DNA of 64,000 nucleotides from Prorocentrum cordatum. Its lineage: Eukaryota; Sar; Dinophyceae; Prorocentrales; Prorocentraceae. The DNA lies in contig CAUYUJ010016152.1 in assembly GCA_963575745.1 (NCBI GenBank), positions 64,001 through 128,000 of the forward strand, read 5' to 3'. Below, piece after piece: positions 42,401 to 51,941 of the stretch. The notes under the pieces were generated by a model, which was not told the origin of the DNA, did no database searches, and saw only the letters and a list, made by a program, of their open reading frames with translations. Position numbers and translations under genes: made by a program. Positions within the stretch are counted from its first letter, which is position 1; each line of letters opens with the position of its first letter.

Positions 42401-42774
42401 ACGGAGCAGCACTCAGCGGATTGAATTGCTTCGTCTTGCCTCAGGCCGCCACAAATGCACTCGACTCCCTCATAGGCAAGTATCTGCGCACACTAGCACG
42501 AGGTAAAATGTCGTGGGTTAGGGGGGATGGGGAGACACGTTGCCGCAGCACAGCCAGAGTATTTAGGGAGTGGCGTCTGCCTCGGACAGCTACAGCGTTG
42601 CGAATGCGTCGACTGAAGTGGTACCAACAGTGGGCCCGACAGCCTCACGAATGCAGCAATGTGGTAGCAGCAATATTTGGCAGCTCAGTTATGGAAAGAT
42701 TAGCGGGAATATCACGACTAGAGAGAGGGGATAGAGTGGGGCAGCAATCAACACCAATGGCAAGCAGTACTTAG
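39436..42774 (+). CDS. LINE ORF2: EEP endonuclease and reverse transcriptase, 1112 aa
   Basis: Starts MRIVQYNPLYAGSVERLNDI, where Asn7 is the first EEP residue; then LNGTQEWCGEE, IGGDINSDLGLY, SRVDHIMI and GPRDHLPV complete the endonuclease (residues 1-275). A charged coiled-coil linker (290-440) leads to the RT: YTNYDCSNAF with catalytic D750, TGAQMGFTLCPRQFNDSY, and FLDDITKSH with D860-D861, so the double Asp is intact here. A thumb-like basic region follows (ARGKMSWVRGDGETRCRST). The frame is unbroken, but the last 12 codons run out of the family frame: a one-base shift near 42735 separates it from the zinc-finger part. Otherwise it looks little decayed. Confidence 0.85.
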   Translation: MRIVQYNPLYAGSVERLNDISQELSQWDVILLNGTQEWCGEEPAKKTILPNHWCLRFGAKKGRMVTKACGVSILVHKKIPPTALRSIYYPPSGLQGRAAGIKLHVGDQDYALFSMYFAPVHVRCHSEIGRRLCEWLEHTTDRLGARAMIVIGGDINSDLGLYRAPDGLVQKSYEKCLGPYAQVLENDNGTTARKLASHSELAFVTTYHDIGHTFVGPQGGLSRVDHIMIPTGALGVVDRCMVLHTAGKRLQLIKARGPRDHLPVGLVLNWRAVHLPRPPLPQDQRLDRDALMQCLRKGTRREELLKKMEEEVGKTGEEEWRSLLDAPTPDRAWAKFGDAIRGARRQTFPGNKPTVDPIEARLRERRMKLLADRRTLRETLAPEIPEEVLVQKCEELKEITAVLKKMREERERERRAKLVEEIWGASERGDFSEMHRLRIQYQANGRGPKKRYYFTPKTHWTKAVWEEELAKPPEEGGLGAVRMSVEEQLEEHENFHSNRMPLPCDHDLLDCVGRDRRSMLKYCRKANKRRAWPAWGLPVEATLLLLDPTAQLSDPGEQTRRWEEKAAKAAGDDEEETARLSTAFRFQRGRKLLEKLGWTGGGLGVREGITADPEALCNNYGTGREERAGLGRAKPSVHNNPTVQRRLTDVLIKCRTAMTTPLDWHRSMAFDAEKNNGREGIQGKRIMHAYCSMGMSWFSGIHRRGNPTVHHAWAQGGLPSRCRENAIATIDTTKWKASQLGYSSIYTNYDCSNAFASTKKTLLQAVAYKQADEWDKPRAVGAIEETSLTMEAADGTVTMATTTGAQMGFTLCPRQFNDSYNIYVGKWNDLLREDPNQKLHDTFHPITGARHDLAINTFLDDITKSHIIPNNSTPQEIISQINEATTKLTDTIKVGGWFLNNGKTNHLLDLKGRGSYARTRRIRRAKELTGAALREMRGLGPYIPSDQGMRGEIRRRCDAVRLAWRQGGIFWSSKAAFDIKRMMFIAFVYGAALSGLNCFVLPQAATNALDSLIGKYLRTLARGKMSWVRGDGETRCRSTARVFREWRLPRTATALRMRRLKWYQQWARQPHECSNVVAAIFGSSVMERLAGISRLERGDRVGQQSTPMASST

Positions 42775-43345
42775 CAGACCTAGAAGCATTGGCAGCAGCG
42801 GATGAAGGCATGAGGGAGTGGTGGAGAGAACGTAAGACCGACCTCGATATCCTCCGACACGGTGCGAAAGAGTGGGACATGTGGACACAAACCGACCCAA
42901 ATATCCTACACAATGCGACGGTGGTCTGGGACGGGCAGGAGGAGGAGGTGGACGAGGAGAAGGGGGAGGAGCTCATTTCGAAACCGTTCTGGTGTGACTA
43001 CGTGTGCGAAGACGCGGAAGGTAACCAGTCGGTATGTGGGAAATGCTTTGCTACGCCTCAGGCCCTGAAAGCACACAAACGAGGAGCTCACAACGAATAC
43101 GCCTTCCTGTCCCAGATCGTGATTACAAACCAGTGCCCATGGTGCATGAGCGTATTTAACAAGAGGAAGACAGCGATAGACCACGTTCAGCGGGCATGCG
43201 ACCGACACGGAGTTTGCCACATTGACTACTCAAAATGGGCACATGAAGTAATTATACCAGAGGTGTTGACATGTCGCATCTGTGATCATGTGGCTCGAGA
43301 CTTGCACTCTTTTCAGTTACACGTACGTGAGCACCACGTCGGACC
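42741..43345 (+). CDS. C2H2-like zinc-finger part of the second LINE
   Basis: In the frame after the RT: AAINTNGKQYLADLEALAAA, a helical segment, then three Cys/His clusters, CGKCFATPQALKAHKRGAH, CPWCMSVFNKRKTAIDHVQR and CRICDHVARDLHSFQLHVRE with following His. Such fingers near the C-terminus of LINE ORF2 proteins help binding of RNA or target DNA. It was probably fused to the RT before a single-base indel. The protein-like sequence moves to another frame near 43350. Confidence 0.7.
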
Positions 43346-44169
43346 AGAGAGCGTACTCGAACGATCGGATGATCCCCCCACCGCCGTGCGAGGCCTGGCA
43401 GATCGGAGCCAACAAGCGAGGGGGAGCACCGGCAGCAGGGTCGGGGGGGCCCGCAAGAAAGGCGCGACCGACAGCAGCAGGAGATGGCGGGGGGCCGCCG
43501 CGCGGGACGGGCAGGGACCTCTTCGACGAAGATTACGACCAGAGGGACCAGGCGTTGCGCAAGCTGGTCTTGAAGAACAGCCAAGAAATACGAGATCTCA
43601 TGCACCAGACGGGGGACTTCTGGCTCGTGCCTGCAACGTCCAAGCCATTCGCAGCGGGACTGGAAGCAGGCAAAGAATATGGAAAAGCGGTTCGTGCAGC
43701 AGGAAAAAAGCACGGGCTTGGATCTCCGCACGTGCACGTGGCGATGGCAACGCTCAGGTCCCTCCACGACGAGATAGACGGAGAACAAGGGGGCGCTCTG
43801 GAGAAGTCCAGCAAGCAGGTCATCAGGGAGGTCGTGGAGGCCACCAATCACATGAAGGGCAACATCCTAGTGGAGGAGATGATCCTCGCGTTCAAGGTCC
43901 AGGAGACGCACAAGCGCGAGGACCTGGATGCAGGCGACCGCCTGGGGAAGATCTCCTTCACCCTGAACCCGACGCCGTGCCTCCAGGCGAAACTGGCGAA
44001 TCACGAGGTGGGGGAGCAGGCCGTGGAGGCAGTGAAGGTGTACGAGGTGATGAAGTTGAAGACGGCCATCACGATCGGCTTGCAGTCCATCAACGGCAAG
44101 AAGGCGACGGGCCCTGGCCCCAAGACAGCGCTGGAGAGGTCAGTAGAGAGCACGCTGCGGCGCAGGTGA
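43346..44169 (+). CDS. C-terminal region of the second LINE
   Basis: In a third frame: a Gly/Ala/Arg-rich linker, then LFDEDYDQRDQALRKLVLKN and a helical domain of about 200 residues ending ALERSVESTLRRR with a TGA at 44167-44169. The type of sequence is familiar from dinoflagellate retroelement proteins but I can name no fold. The frame changes at both ends mean this copy does not make the full protein. Confidence 0.55.
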
Positions 44170-44644
44170 GCACCACTCCACCGAGCCGCACCCCGTCGTC
44201 GAGGAAGAGACGACGACTTACCACGACGGTAGGGCTCGGTACCGCTCCTTCTGCCTCTTCTGTTGCAGAATGTGTTGAAGGGAGAGAGGAAGAGACGCTC
44301 TCTCGCAGTCGGACCTCGGGCCTACCTCCTGTTCCCTGGCCCCCTTGCTCCGACCTTGAAAAGATTGCCAACGACATAAGTAAGGACCCTCGGAGACTCG
44401 ACAGCGTGAGATCAAATAGTGAGAACAGCTACAGATTTCGGGAGATCTACGAACTTGCCCAGCGATATCGAGAGCGTAGGAGAGCACAGATGCATGGGGG
44501 CCCAGATAGAAGCTCCGAAGACCTCACACAAAGCAGGGGAACCAACAATTGATGCCCAACATCCGACTACGACCGGCTCCAGCATAAACCAACAAAAAAC
44601 AACGGATTCTAACAACATGTGTGGTACTATGGTGGCGCGACTAG
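44170..44644 (+). other. Tail of the second LINE, Ser/Arg-rich frame
   Basis: The zinc-finger frame is open again to TGA 44550-44552 and encodes a Ser/Pro/Arg-rich peptide ending in a charged helix (EKIANDISKDPRRLDSVRSN). Function unknown. The rest is non-coding. Confidence 0.35.
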
Positions 44645-45205
44645 GTGACCGCAGCTGTAGGCTCAGTCGCCCCGCCTCTCTCCTACTGTGCTATGACGGA
44701 GCACGCGCATTCTAGTGAGATCCCACCTGCGTACTTGGAGCACTGCGATATACGCTATGCCAGCCCAATGGGCCGCCTTATGATGGGAAACGAGCGTCTG
44801 CGATCGACAACAAGAGTATTCCAGACCCAGATCCCACCGCTGCGTGCCATCATAAATGAGTTTCTGGTTATGTGTGTGGGGGTTGCGGGCTACGAACCCC
44901 TATGAGCCTCGTCATGCGCTTCTTCTTCTTGCTGCATCAAAGCGAGCCGAGGCCACGAATACTCGCGGGAAGACAATGGCCACAAAATGGCGTCGCAGGG
45001 GGCTCGCTTCCTTGAGCGCCAGGAAGTCATTCGCCAGTTGCAAACTCAAAGCATCATTATCGACACAGCTCTGATGGGATTACAGTACGCCCGACGGCAG
45101 CTGACATATGAACATGAAGTCTTGATCCCACCGTTCCCTAACCATATCAATTTCACACAGGAATTGCGAGTGGACGGATCGGCTAGCACGCGCGAAGGAG
45201 ATTGA
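44645..45205 (+). CDS. Hypothetical ORF with one internal stop
   Basis: About 185 codons in one frame, broken by a TGA at 44903-44905. It contains SEIPPAYLEHCDIRYASPMG, a hydrophobic region (INEFLVMCVGVAGYE) and, after the stop, an amphipathic helix (RFLERQEVIRQLQTQSIIID). No family recognised; possibly a degraded part of the LINE. Confidence 0.3.
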
Positions 45206-46069
45206 GCGCCAGAGTTTTTTTCCTTGCCTGCCAACAGCCCTGGATTGCTAGGTAGGAACCCCACTAACCAGCAACGGGGGCCTGGCAAGGGAGCGCCCAT
45301 CCGCTTCCGTGCAGCTGCCGTCCCGCAAACAAGGTGGGAGGGTCAGCAGGATAGGTTGTTTCGACTTCATCTTCAATGTGATGCAGAGGAAGTGGGTTGC
45401 CCACGCCGCTCCGCACTCATTTTGCCTCTCTTGCTCTCTGTCTCATCTCACCCCTGTCCTGGCGCCGAAATTCGTGACATTTTCGTTGCGTCTTGAATTG
45501 GGATGCGATCTCTTGCTCTATGTCTCTCCCGAAAGGTTTTGCCACCAGGTGTATGTTGCTCTCAGGGCTCCCCACCGCCAACGGGCCGTGGAAGAGCCCC
45601 CAGTCTGATCGAATAGTACGGCAGGGCACTGGCCCCGCCGCCGTGTCGCCACGGTGACGCACCCGACGAGTTGTGGAGGGCGGGGAGTGGAGTGGGGTGG
45701 GGGGTTGCCTGCTGGCAAGAACTCGTCCCTGGTGCCTCACCGTCGCGTGGCAGGCCTCACAGACAGTGAGGAGGCCAATCCATAAGTTCCCGCAGGGGTC
45801 TCACAAGCGATCTGGCTGAGAGGAGCTTTGACCCCCGAGCGCCTGCCTTGCCTTGCCTTGCCTTGCCTTGCCTCCTCCTCCTCCTCCTCCTCCTCCTCCT
45901 CCTTCTCCCCCCTCCTCTTCCTCATTCCTCCTCCTCCTCCTCCTCTCCATTCCTCCTCCTCCTCCTCCCTCCTCCTCTTCCCCTCCTCAGCCTCCTCATT
46001 CCCCTCGTTCCTCCTCCTCCTCATCCGCCTTATCCTCCTCATCCTTCTCCTGCCCCCTCCTCCCCACAG
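45206..46069. other. Intron-like DNA with CCT tract
   Basis: 45210-45720 shows short open frames without clear protein character; an AG|G at 45331 could open an exon (WEGQQDRLFRLHLQCDAEEV) but this is weak. CCTTG repeats lie at 45844-45870 and CCT repeats from 45871 to 46065, ending in a classic polypyrimidine tract plus CACAGG. Confidence 0.5.
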
Positions 46070-48170
46070 GAGCGCAGCGCAGAAGCGCGCCAGCGAGAGG
46101 CGCAGCCCCAGGGCGCCCAAGGCCCAGCACGCGAAGCAGGAGGAGCTAGACCCCCCCACGGTACCAGGCTGCGGCGCCGCGCGCGGCGCAGGGCGCGGCA
46201 GCGGCGCAGGGCGCGGCGCGCGGCGGCCAGCAGCCGCCATGAAACGCCCTGCGGCCGCGGCAGCGACACAAGCACCACTACCTCCTCCTCCTCCTCCTCC
46301 TCCTCCACCTCCTCATGCTCCGTGCCCCTTGCTCATGCCCCTGCTCCTGCTCCTCCTCCTCCTCCTCCTCCTGCTCCTGCTCCTCGTCCTTCCTCTTCCG
46401 CCCCTCGTCCTCCTCCTCCTCATCATCATCGCCGTCGTCAGCATCATCCTGCTCCTCCTTCTCCTCTTCTCATGCTCCCCCTCCTCCTTCATCCTCCTCT
46501 CCTCCTCCGTTCTGCTCTCGTCTCCCCCGAGCCCTCCATTCCTCCTTCATCGTCTTTCCCCCCTGCTCCTCCCCAACGGCAAAGAAGAAGGGCGCGGCCG
46601 CGGTGGCGACGGGGCCCGAGGAGGTCGGCATCGAGGGCGGCGGCAAGGAGCCCGACGAGGTCGGCGTCGAGGACGGCGGCAAGGGGCCCGGGGTCGGCAT
46701 CGAGCACGGCGGCCAGCAGGGGGAACCTGAGGACGAGGGCATCATGGGCGGCGGCCAGCAGGAGGAGCCTGAGGAAGAGGTCGGCATCGAGGGCGGCGGC
46801 AAGCAGGATGGGGCCTGAGGACGAGGTCGGCATCGAGGACGGCTGACATCAGGAGGAGCCCGGGGGCGAGATCGTCATCGACGACGGCGGCCAGCAGGAG
46901 GGGCCTGAGGAGCTCGAGGGCGGCGACCAACACGAGGGGCCTGGCATCGAGGAGCTCGAGGGCGGCGGCCAGCAGGAGGAATGGCCCGATGACGGCGCAG
47001 GCGCGGGATCAGTTGGAAGCAGCACGAAGGATGATGCTACAGATCAAGGAGGTGAAGACAATGACTGAAGTGGGAGGCGAAGGAGAGTGGGAGGAGGAGG
47101 GGAGCGAGGGGCCTGGCATCGAGGAGCTCGAGGGCGGCGGCCAGCAGGAGGAATGGCCCGATGACGGCGCAGGCGCGGGATCAGTTGGAAGCAGCACGAA
47201 GGATGATGCTACAGATCAAGGAGGTGAAGACAATGACTGAAGTGGGAGGCGAAGGAGGGGGAGGAGGGGGAGTGGGAGGAGGAGGAGAATGAGGGGGCAT
47301 AGAGGAGGAGGAGGAGGAGGAGGGGGAGGAGGAGGAGGAGGAGGAGGAGGAGGAGGGGGGGGGGGGAGGGGGGATGAGAAAGAGAAAGAGGAGGAGGAGA
47401 AGGAGGAGGAGGAAGAGGAGGGGACTGGGGGCCAGGAGGGGGGAACGCAGCGCAGGCCTCCGCAAGCCCGTCAGCTTCGCAGCCGCGGTGGGGAACGGCG
47501 CTGGCGCCGACTGCGTAATCACTTACAGGAGGAGCTGCACCAACCATTATCATGCGTCCCCCACCTCACCCTTCCCCGTTATCTCCCTTCATCCTCCTCT
47601 CCTCCTCCGTCCTCCTCGTCCTTCTCCTCGTCCTCGTCCTCCTTCTCCTTCCCCGTCTCCTTCTCAACGCTCTCGCTCCTCCTCCTCCTCCTCCTCCTCG
47701 CCCTCCTCCTCCAAGTTCTCCCCGCCCCTCCCTTCTCCCCGCGTCGTCTCCATGAACCCACTGGTCCTCCTTCCTCCCTATGATCCCCCTCCATCCTCCC
47801 AGGAGGTCCTCCGAAGCAATCTCGTGCCTGTTCTACAGGAAGCTTCCCGCGGGGGCGGCGCTTCAGCTGGTCTCCGTGACCGACGACGCCTGGGGTGGCG
47901 ACGGCGGCGGCGGGGATCTCGAGGCGCTGGCCAAGAAGACGTTCATCTGCATGATGGCTGAGGCCAGCGGACAAGGACCATGCTGGGATAGGAGGCTGAG
48001 GACGAGACGAGGATGATTGAAATGGCCGCTGTTCCCTCGTCTGGAGGCCCCGAGCGGTCTTTAAGCACCGTTCCCGCAAGTCCCAACCGAAGAAGAAGAT
48101 TCGAGGGGGCCGCGCGGTCGACAAGCAGATGTGCTACGGCTTCGCGACGAACGCGTTTTGCTTCCGTCTG
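46070..48170 (+). CDS. Exons of a host-type gene right of the second LINE
   Basis: Best exons: 46070-46160 (AQKRASERRSPRAPKAQHAK; polypyrimidine-CAG|G acceptor, GT donor); 46579-46818 (KKKGAAAVATGPEEVGIEGG, followed by tandem repeats of EVGIEGGGK-like units); 46989-47070 and its duplicate near 47161-47242 (ARDQLEAARRMMLQIKEVKT), each followed by a GTGGGAG donor; about 47433-47536 (LRKPVSFAAAVGNGAGADCV); 47803-47965 (CLFYRKLPAGAALQLVSVTD, then LEALAKKTFICMMAEA; CCCAG|G acceptor); about 48078-48165 (FKHRSRKSQPKKKIRGGRAV). The 47803 exon has the flavour of an RNase H first strand, but that is only an impression. It may continue the gene that starts at 36608, with the LINE in an intron. Confidence 0.45.
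46620..46930 (+). repeat. Coding minisatellite, EVGIEGGGK-type units
   Basis: Units of roughly 39-48 bases (GAGGTCGGCATCGAGGGCGG and variants) repeat about eight times, in frame to a TGA at 46816-46818 and then out of frame. All multiples of three within the open part. Confidence 0.75.
46933..47257 (+). repeat. Exact tandem duplication, period 172
   Basis: 46933-47085 and 47105-47257 are identical over about 153 bases, separated by a short GGA spacer. The unit includes the end of an exon, its donor-like GTGGGAG and the start of the GGA intron. Confidence 0.9.
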
Positions 48171-49330
48171 CCGGTCGCCCTCCTCATCATCTTGCCTCTC
48201 CTCCACGTCTCACTTGTCCCTCGATCTCCTCCTGAATTCTGCTCTTGCCTCCTACTTCGCACCTCCTCGGATCTCCCTTCAACTCCTCCTTCTCCTCCTC
48301 CTCTTCCCCCCCTCTTCCCCCTCCTCCTCCCCCTCCTCACCCCCCCTCCTCCTCCTCCCCCTCCTCCCCCTCCTCTTTCTCTCCTCGTCCTCCTGTCCCT
48401 CATCTCTCTTTCTCATCCTCTTCCTCCTCCTCCCCTCCAGTCTTCCTTTTCCTCCCCCTCCTGGCCCCCGTCCCACTTCCTCCCGGGGTAGACGACGAGG
48501 GCGCCGCGACCGCGGGCGCGGGCGCCGTGGCCGAGGGCGCCGCGCGGTGGACCTCAGGTCTTCGGAGAGCCCCAGGAGGGGCAAGCTGGAGCCAAGATGG
48601 GGGAGGATCAGAACCAAGAAGGAGGATGAGGAGGAGGAGGAGGAGGAGGATGAGCAGTGGGAGGAGGAGGAGCGGGAGGAGTGGGAAGGGGGGCCTCGAG
48701 GCGGCGCTCGAGGAGGAGGAGGGGCAGGAGGAGGAGGCCAGGAGGGGGCAGCAAAGGAAGGCGACAGCCGGCATCGAGACAGCCCCCCCCCACCCCTCCC
48801 GCGCGCGACATTCGACGCTGTGCGCGTCGAGCCGAAAATGAACGCTCCAGCACCGATGGAGGCCAGACTTGCTCCTGATCCCCTGGTCTGCCCGCCCTCC
48901 CTGGCCCTTCAGGCCTCAGAGAAGCAGGAAGTAGTGCACCCCTCGCTCTTCCTCCTCATCCTCCTCCTTCTCCTCTCCCTTCCCCTCCTCCCTCGCTCCT
49001 CCTCCTCCTCCTGCCCTAGCTCCCCCCCTCCTCCTCCTCCTCGTCCTCCTCGGACCGCTGATTGCGCGTTGTCGCCGCTGCAGCCTCGAGAATTGGCAGC
49101 GGCTTGACGGGCCCGATCGGCGTCGGCCCCTCGCGCGGTGGCGAGGGCAATTATTGATTCGAACTGCCTGGGGGCTTGGGGGCTCGGAGGGGGGGGGGGG
49201 GGGGGCGAGGCGCAATGACATTCTAATAATGGCTGCCCCGCGCACGCGCGCTCTCACGATGAGAGCTACTAGTTGTCATCTGGCCTATGGTTGTTTTACT
49301 TCTCCTTAACCTCTTTCTCATCGTGCCCCC
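48171..49330. other. CCT/GGA tracts, weak exon candidates
   Basis: 48230-48480 is CCT-rich, 48610-48770 GGA-rich, 48940-49060 CCT-rich. 48490-48620 (RSSESPRRGKLEPRWGRIRT) and 49065-49107 could be exons. A G run lies at 49189-49204. No firm gene call. Confidence 0.4.
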
Positions 49331-49367
49331 TCCGCCTTAACGACAGCAGCAAATAGTGTACTACTGC

Positions 49368-49471
49368 GATTACTACTACTACTACTACTACTCCTACTAC
49401 TACTACTACTACTACTACTACGACTACTACTACTACTACTACTACTACTGCTTTTACTGCCACTACTACTA

Positions 49472-49535
<64 letters not shown>

Positions 49536-49580
49536 GACTACCGCTGCTACTACTACTTCTACTACTACTACTACCCATCC
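49368..49580 (+). repeat. TAC/ACT trinucleotide array
   Basis: More than 60 units of TAC with scattered single-base changes. Long Tyr or Val frames here are artefacts. Downstream, 49600-49910 is CA/AC-rich (ACACTAACGC-like words) without a gene. Confidence 0.95.
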
Positions 49581-49932
49581 GACTACCACGAATGCATTAG
49601 CCATCCCACTAACATCACCACGAAGACTAACGCCAACACTACTAACACTAACTCGCGCTAGCACTAAGTCGCACAATTGCCACCTTTCCCCACCACCACA
49701 GTACGAGAAGCACTGCCACTGACTTTAACACGCACACAATCCGAACGCACCGACGCCAACACAACCCGCACTTACACGAACACTAGCGCTCATATTAACA
49801 CGCGCCACCACTGGCACCGGCCCGCGCCAGCCCCGCGAATTCGCACCCTCACTAACACAAACACGCGCCCTCACATACGCACTCTCCCGCTCGCCCTGCC
49901 TTTGTCTATATGCCATCCCCCCGCTCTCCTCC

Positions 49933-50002
49933 GCAGGCGCTGGGGCCTAAATCGACGCGCGACGTCGACAACACGCTGGCGGACTACGCAGTGGAGAAGT
50001 GC
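49933..50002 (+). repeat. Dispersed 70-bp repeat, copy 1
   Basis: GCAGGCGCTGGGGCCTA at the left and TGGCGGACTACGCAGTGGAG at the right match two more copies at 59041-59110 and about 59128-59194. The three copies lie at the outer sides of the trinucleotide-repeat region. Confidence 0.75.
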
Positions 50003-50107
50003 AGGGGGAGGGGGGGGGGGGGGGATGCAGGGCAGGGGGGAAGTGTTGGTGGAGGGCTTGGAGGGGGAGAGCTGGCCACTGCTGCTGCTATGGCTATTGT
50101 TGCCGGC

Positions 50108-50227
50108 ACTGCTACTATTACTACTACTACTATTACTACTACTACTACTACTATTAGTACCGCGACTACTACTACTACGACTACTACTACTACTACCATC
50201 TATGTGCGCGCGCTCGTAGTAGTAGTC

Positions 50228-50282
<55 letters not shown>

Positions 50283-50415
50283 TAGTAGTAGTAGTACTAA
50301 TGGTAGTAATAGTCGTAGTCGTAATAGTAGGAGGAGTAGTAGCAGTAGTAGTAGTAGCAGTAGTAGTAGTAGTAGTAGTAGTATCAGCAGTAGTATTAGC
50401 AGTAGTAATAGTAGC

Positions 50416-50473
<58 letters not shown>

Positions 50474-50822
50474 GTAGTGGTGGTCGTAGTAGTAGTAGTA
50501 GTAGTAATAGTAGCACTCGTAGACGTAGTGCCCGTAGTAGTAATATTAGCAACGGTAGTAGTGACGGTAGCAGTAGCAGCAGCATGCCTAGCACTTTATA
50601 ATAGGAAGCACGGTCGTGGTGTTAGTGTTAGTTTTAGTGTTAGCGTTAGTAGTAGTAGTAGCAGTAGTAGTAGTAGTTATAGTAGTAGCAGTATCAGTAG
50701 TAGAAGTAATAATAGTGAAAATAGTAGTAGTAGTAGTAGCACTGGTGGTAGTAGTAGTAGTAGTAGTCGTCGTCGCAGTAGAAGTAGTAATAGAAGTAGT
50801 AGTAGTCGTAGCAGCGGTAGTC

Positions 50823-50856
<34 letters not shown>

Positions 50857-50980
50857 TAGTAGTAGTGGTAGCAGTAGTAGTAGTAGTAGTAGTAGTAACG
50901 TAGTAGTAGTAGTAGTGTTACTACTCTGGACTATGCGTCCTAGTAGTAGTAGTGGTAGTAGTAGTAGAAATAGTGAAGTC

Positions 50981-51049
<69 letters not shown>

Positions 51050-51176
51050 AGGTAGTAGCGATAACAGTAGTATGAGTAGTAGTAGTACTCCCAGCAGTAG
51101 TAGTAGCGCTAGCAGCAGCAGCAGCAGCAACGACAGCATCAGTAGCATTATAGAATAGGAAGCATTGTTGTGGTGT

Positions 51177-51268
<92 letters not shown>

Positions 51269-51330
51269 ATAGTAGTAGTAGAGGTAGTAATAGTAGTAGT
51301 GGTAGTGGTACTAGAGGATGAAGTACATGT
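50108..51330 (+). repeat. Trinucleotide arrays that switch strand
   Basis: 50108-50200 is TAC/ACT on the plus strand; from 50215 to 51330 the plus strand is TAG/AGT, with only a short gap. The two orientations are complementary, so the boundary can form a long hairpin. A segment near 50897-51085 (CTACTCTGGACTATGCGTCC in the middle) recurs near 54202 and 54322. Confidence 0.93.
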
Positions 51331-51485
51331 AACGGTGGCAGCAGAAGAAAAAGTAGTAGTGTCAGTAATGGTAGTAGTAGTTGCATATATTTCAAATTCA
51401 TTAATAATGAAGGGACGCGTCGGCTTTTTATATGTTTATAATACAGAGCTGAAGATCTCAAGCGAAACAGACGCATAGCGAAGCT

Positions 51486-51941
51486 CGGAGGCGCGCCGCC
51501 GCGCGCGCGGCAGCGCCCCGCTAAGGTGCGTAGAGTTTCGCACGCGCCACATTCACATGACCGCATGTTAAAACCGGACAATGAAATTTTACATTGGGTT
51601 TTCACCATTGTGTTTCTGAGCTGCCATCGCTTCCATTGCACCAAAACGGTGCAACGGCGTGGGCTTTCATGCGCGCGCGCGTAGTAGAGTTGCGCACAGT
51701 CCACACTCATACGGCCGCCTCTTAAAACCCGAGAATGAAGTTTTACATTGGGTTTTCAACAGTGAGTTTCCGAGTTAACATCGCTTCCATTGCATCAGAA
51801 AAACCATGCGAGGGCGTCGGCTGTCTGGCGCGCGCGATCGCGCGCGCGCGTAGACCCCAGCGTAGCGTGGGGGGTATTCCACATGTATATGGCCACCTCT
51901 GAACATCTGAGAATGAAGTTTACATTGGGTTTTCACAATTC
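51486..51941 (+). repeat. Three diverged tandem copies of about 155-180 bp
   Basis: ACATTGGGTTTTCA occurs at 51591, 51745 and 51922, each preceded by an AATGAA(A/G)TTT and a CCGC(C/A)T(C/G)TTAAAACC-like word, and the first two followed by CATCGCTTCCATTGCA. GCGCGC runs separate the copies. Non-coding. The last copy abuts the large inverted repeat. Confidence 0.75.

Larger units (their letters stand above)
39320..45206 (+). mobile_element. Second LINE, EEP-RT-zinc finger type
   Basis: A non-LTR element between GGA/CCT-rich intron DNA on both sides. It has an N-terminal EEP endonuclease and RT in one long frame (39436-42774), C2H2-type zinc fingers after a frame change (42741-43345), a conserved-looking C-terminal region (43346-44169) and short further ORFs. 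Ends are not defined: no target duplication or tail was found. Composition (balanced, low repeat content) differs sharply from the flanks. It is not related in sequence to the LINE at 25720. Confidence 0.75.

Noticed and set aside
43346-44550. Gln/Arg/Gly-rich reading of the second LINE tail
   Set aside because: The parallel frame with normal helical protein character is the better candidate; the Gly/Arg version is its shadow.
46620-47260. CRISPR-like array
   Set aside because: Repeats are contiguous and coding-phase, without unique spacers of constant length.
49910-51478. Long Val- or Ser-rich and Leu- or Thr-rich frames on both strands
   Set aside because: Pure products of TAG/CTA repeats; no start context, no complexity.
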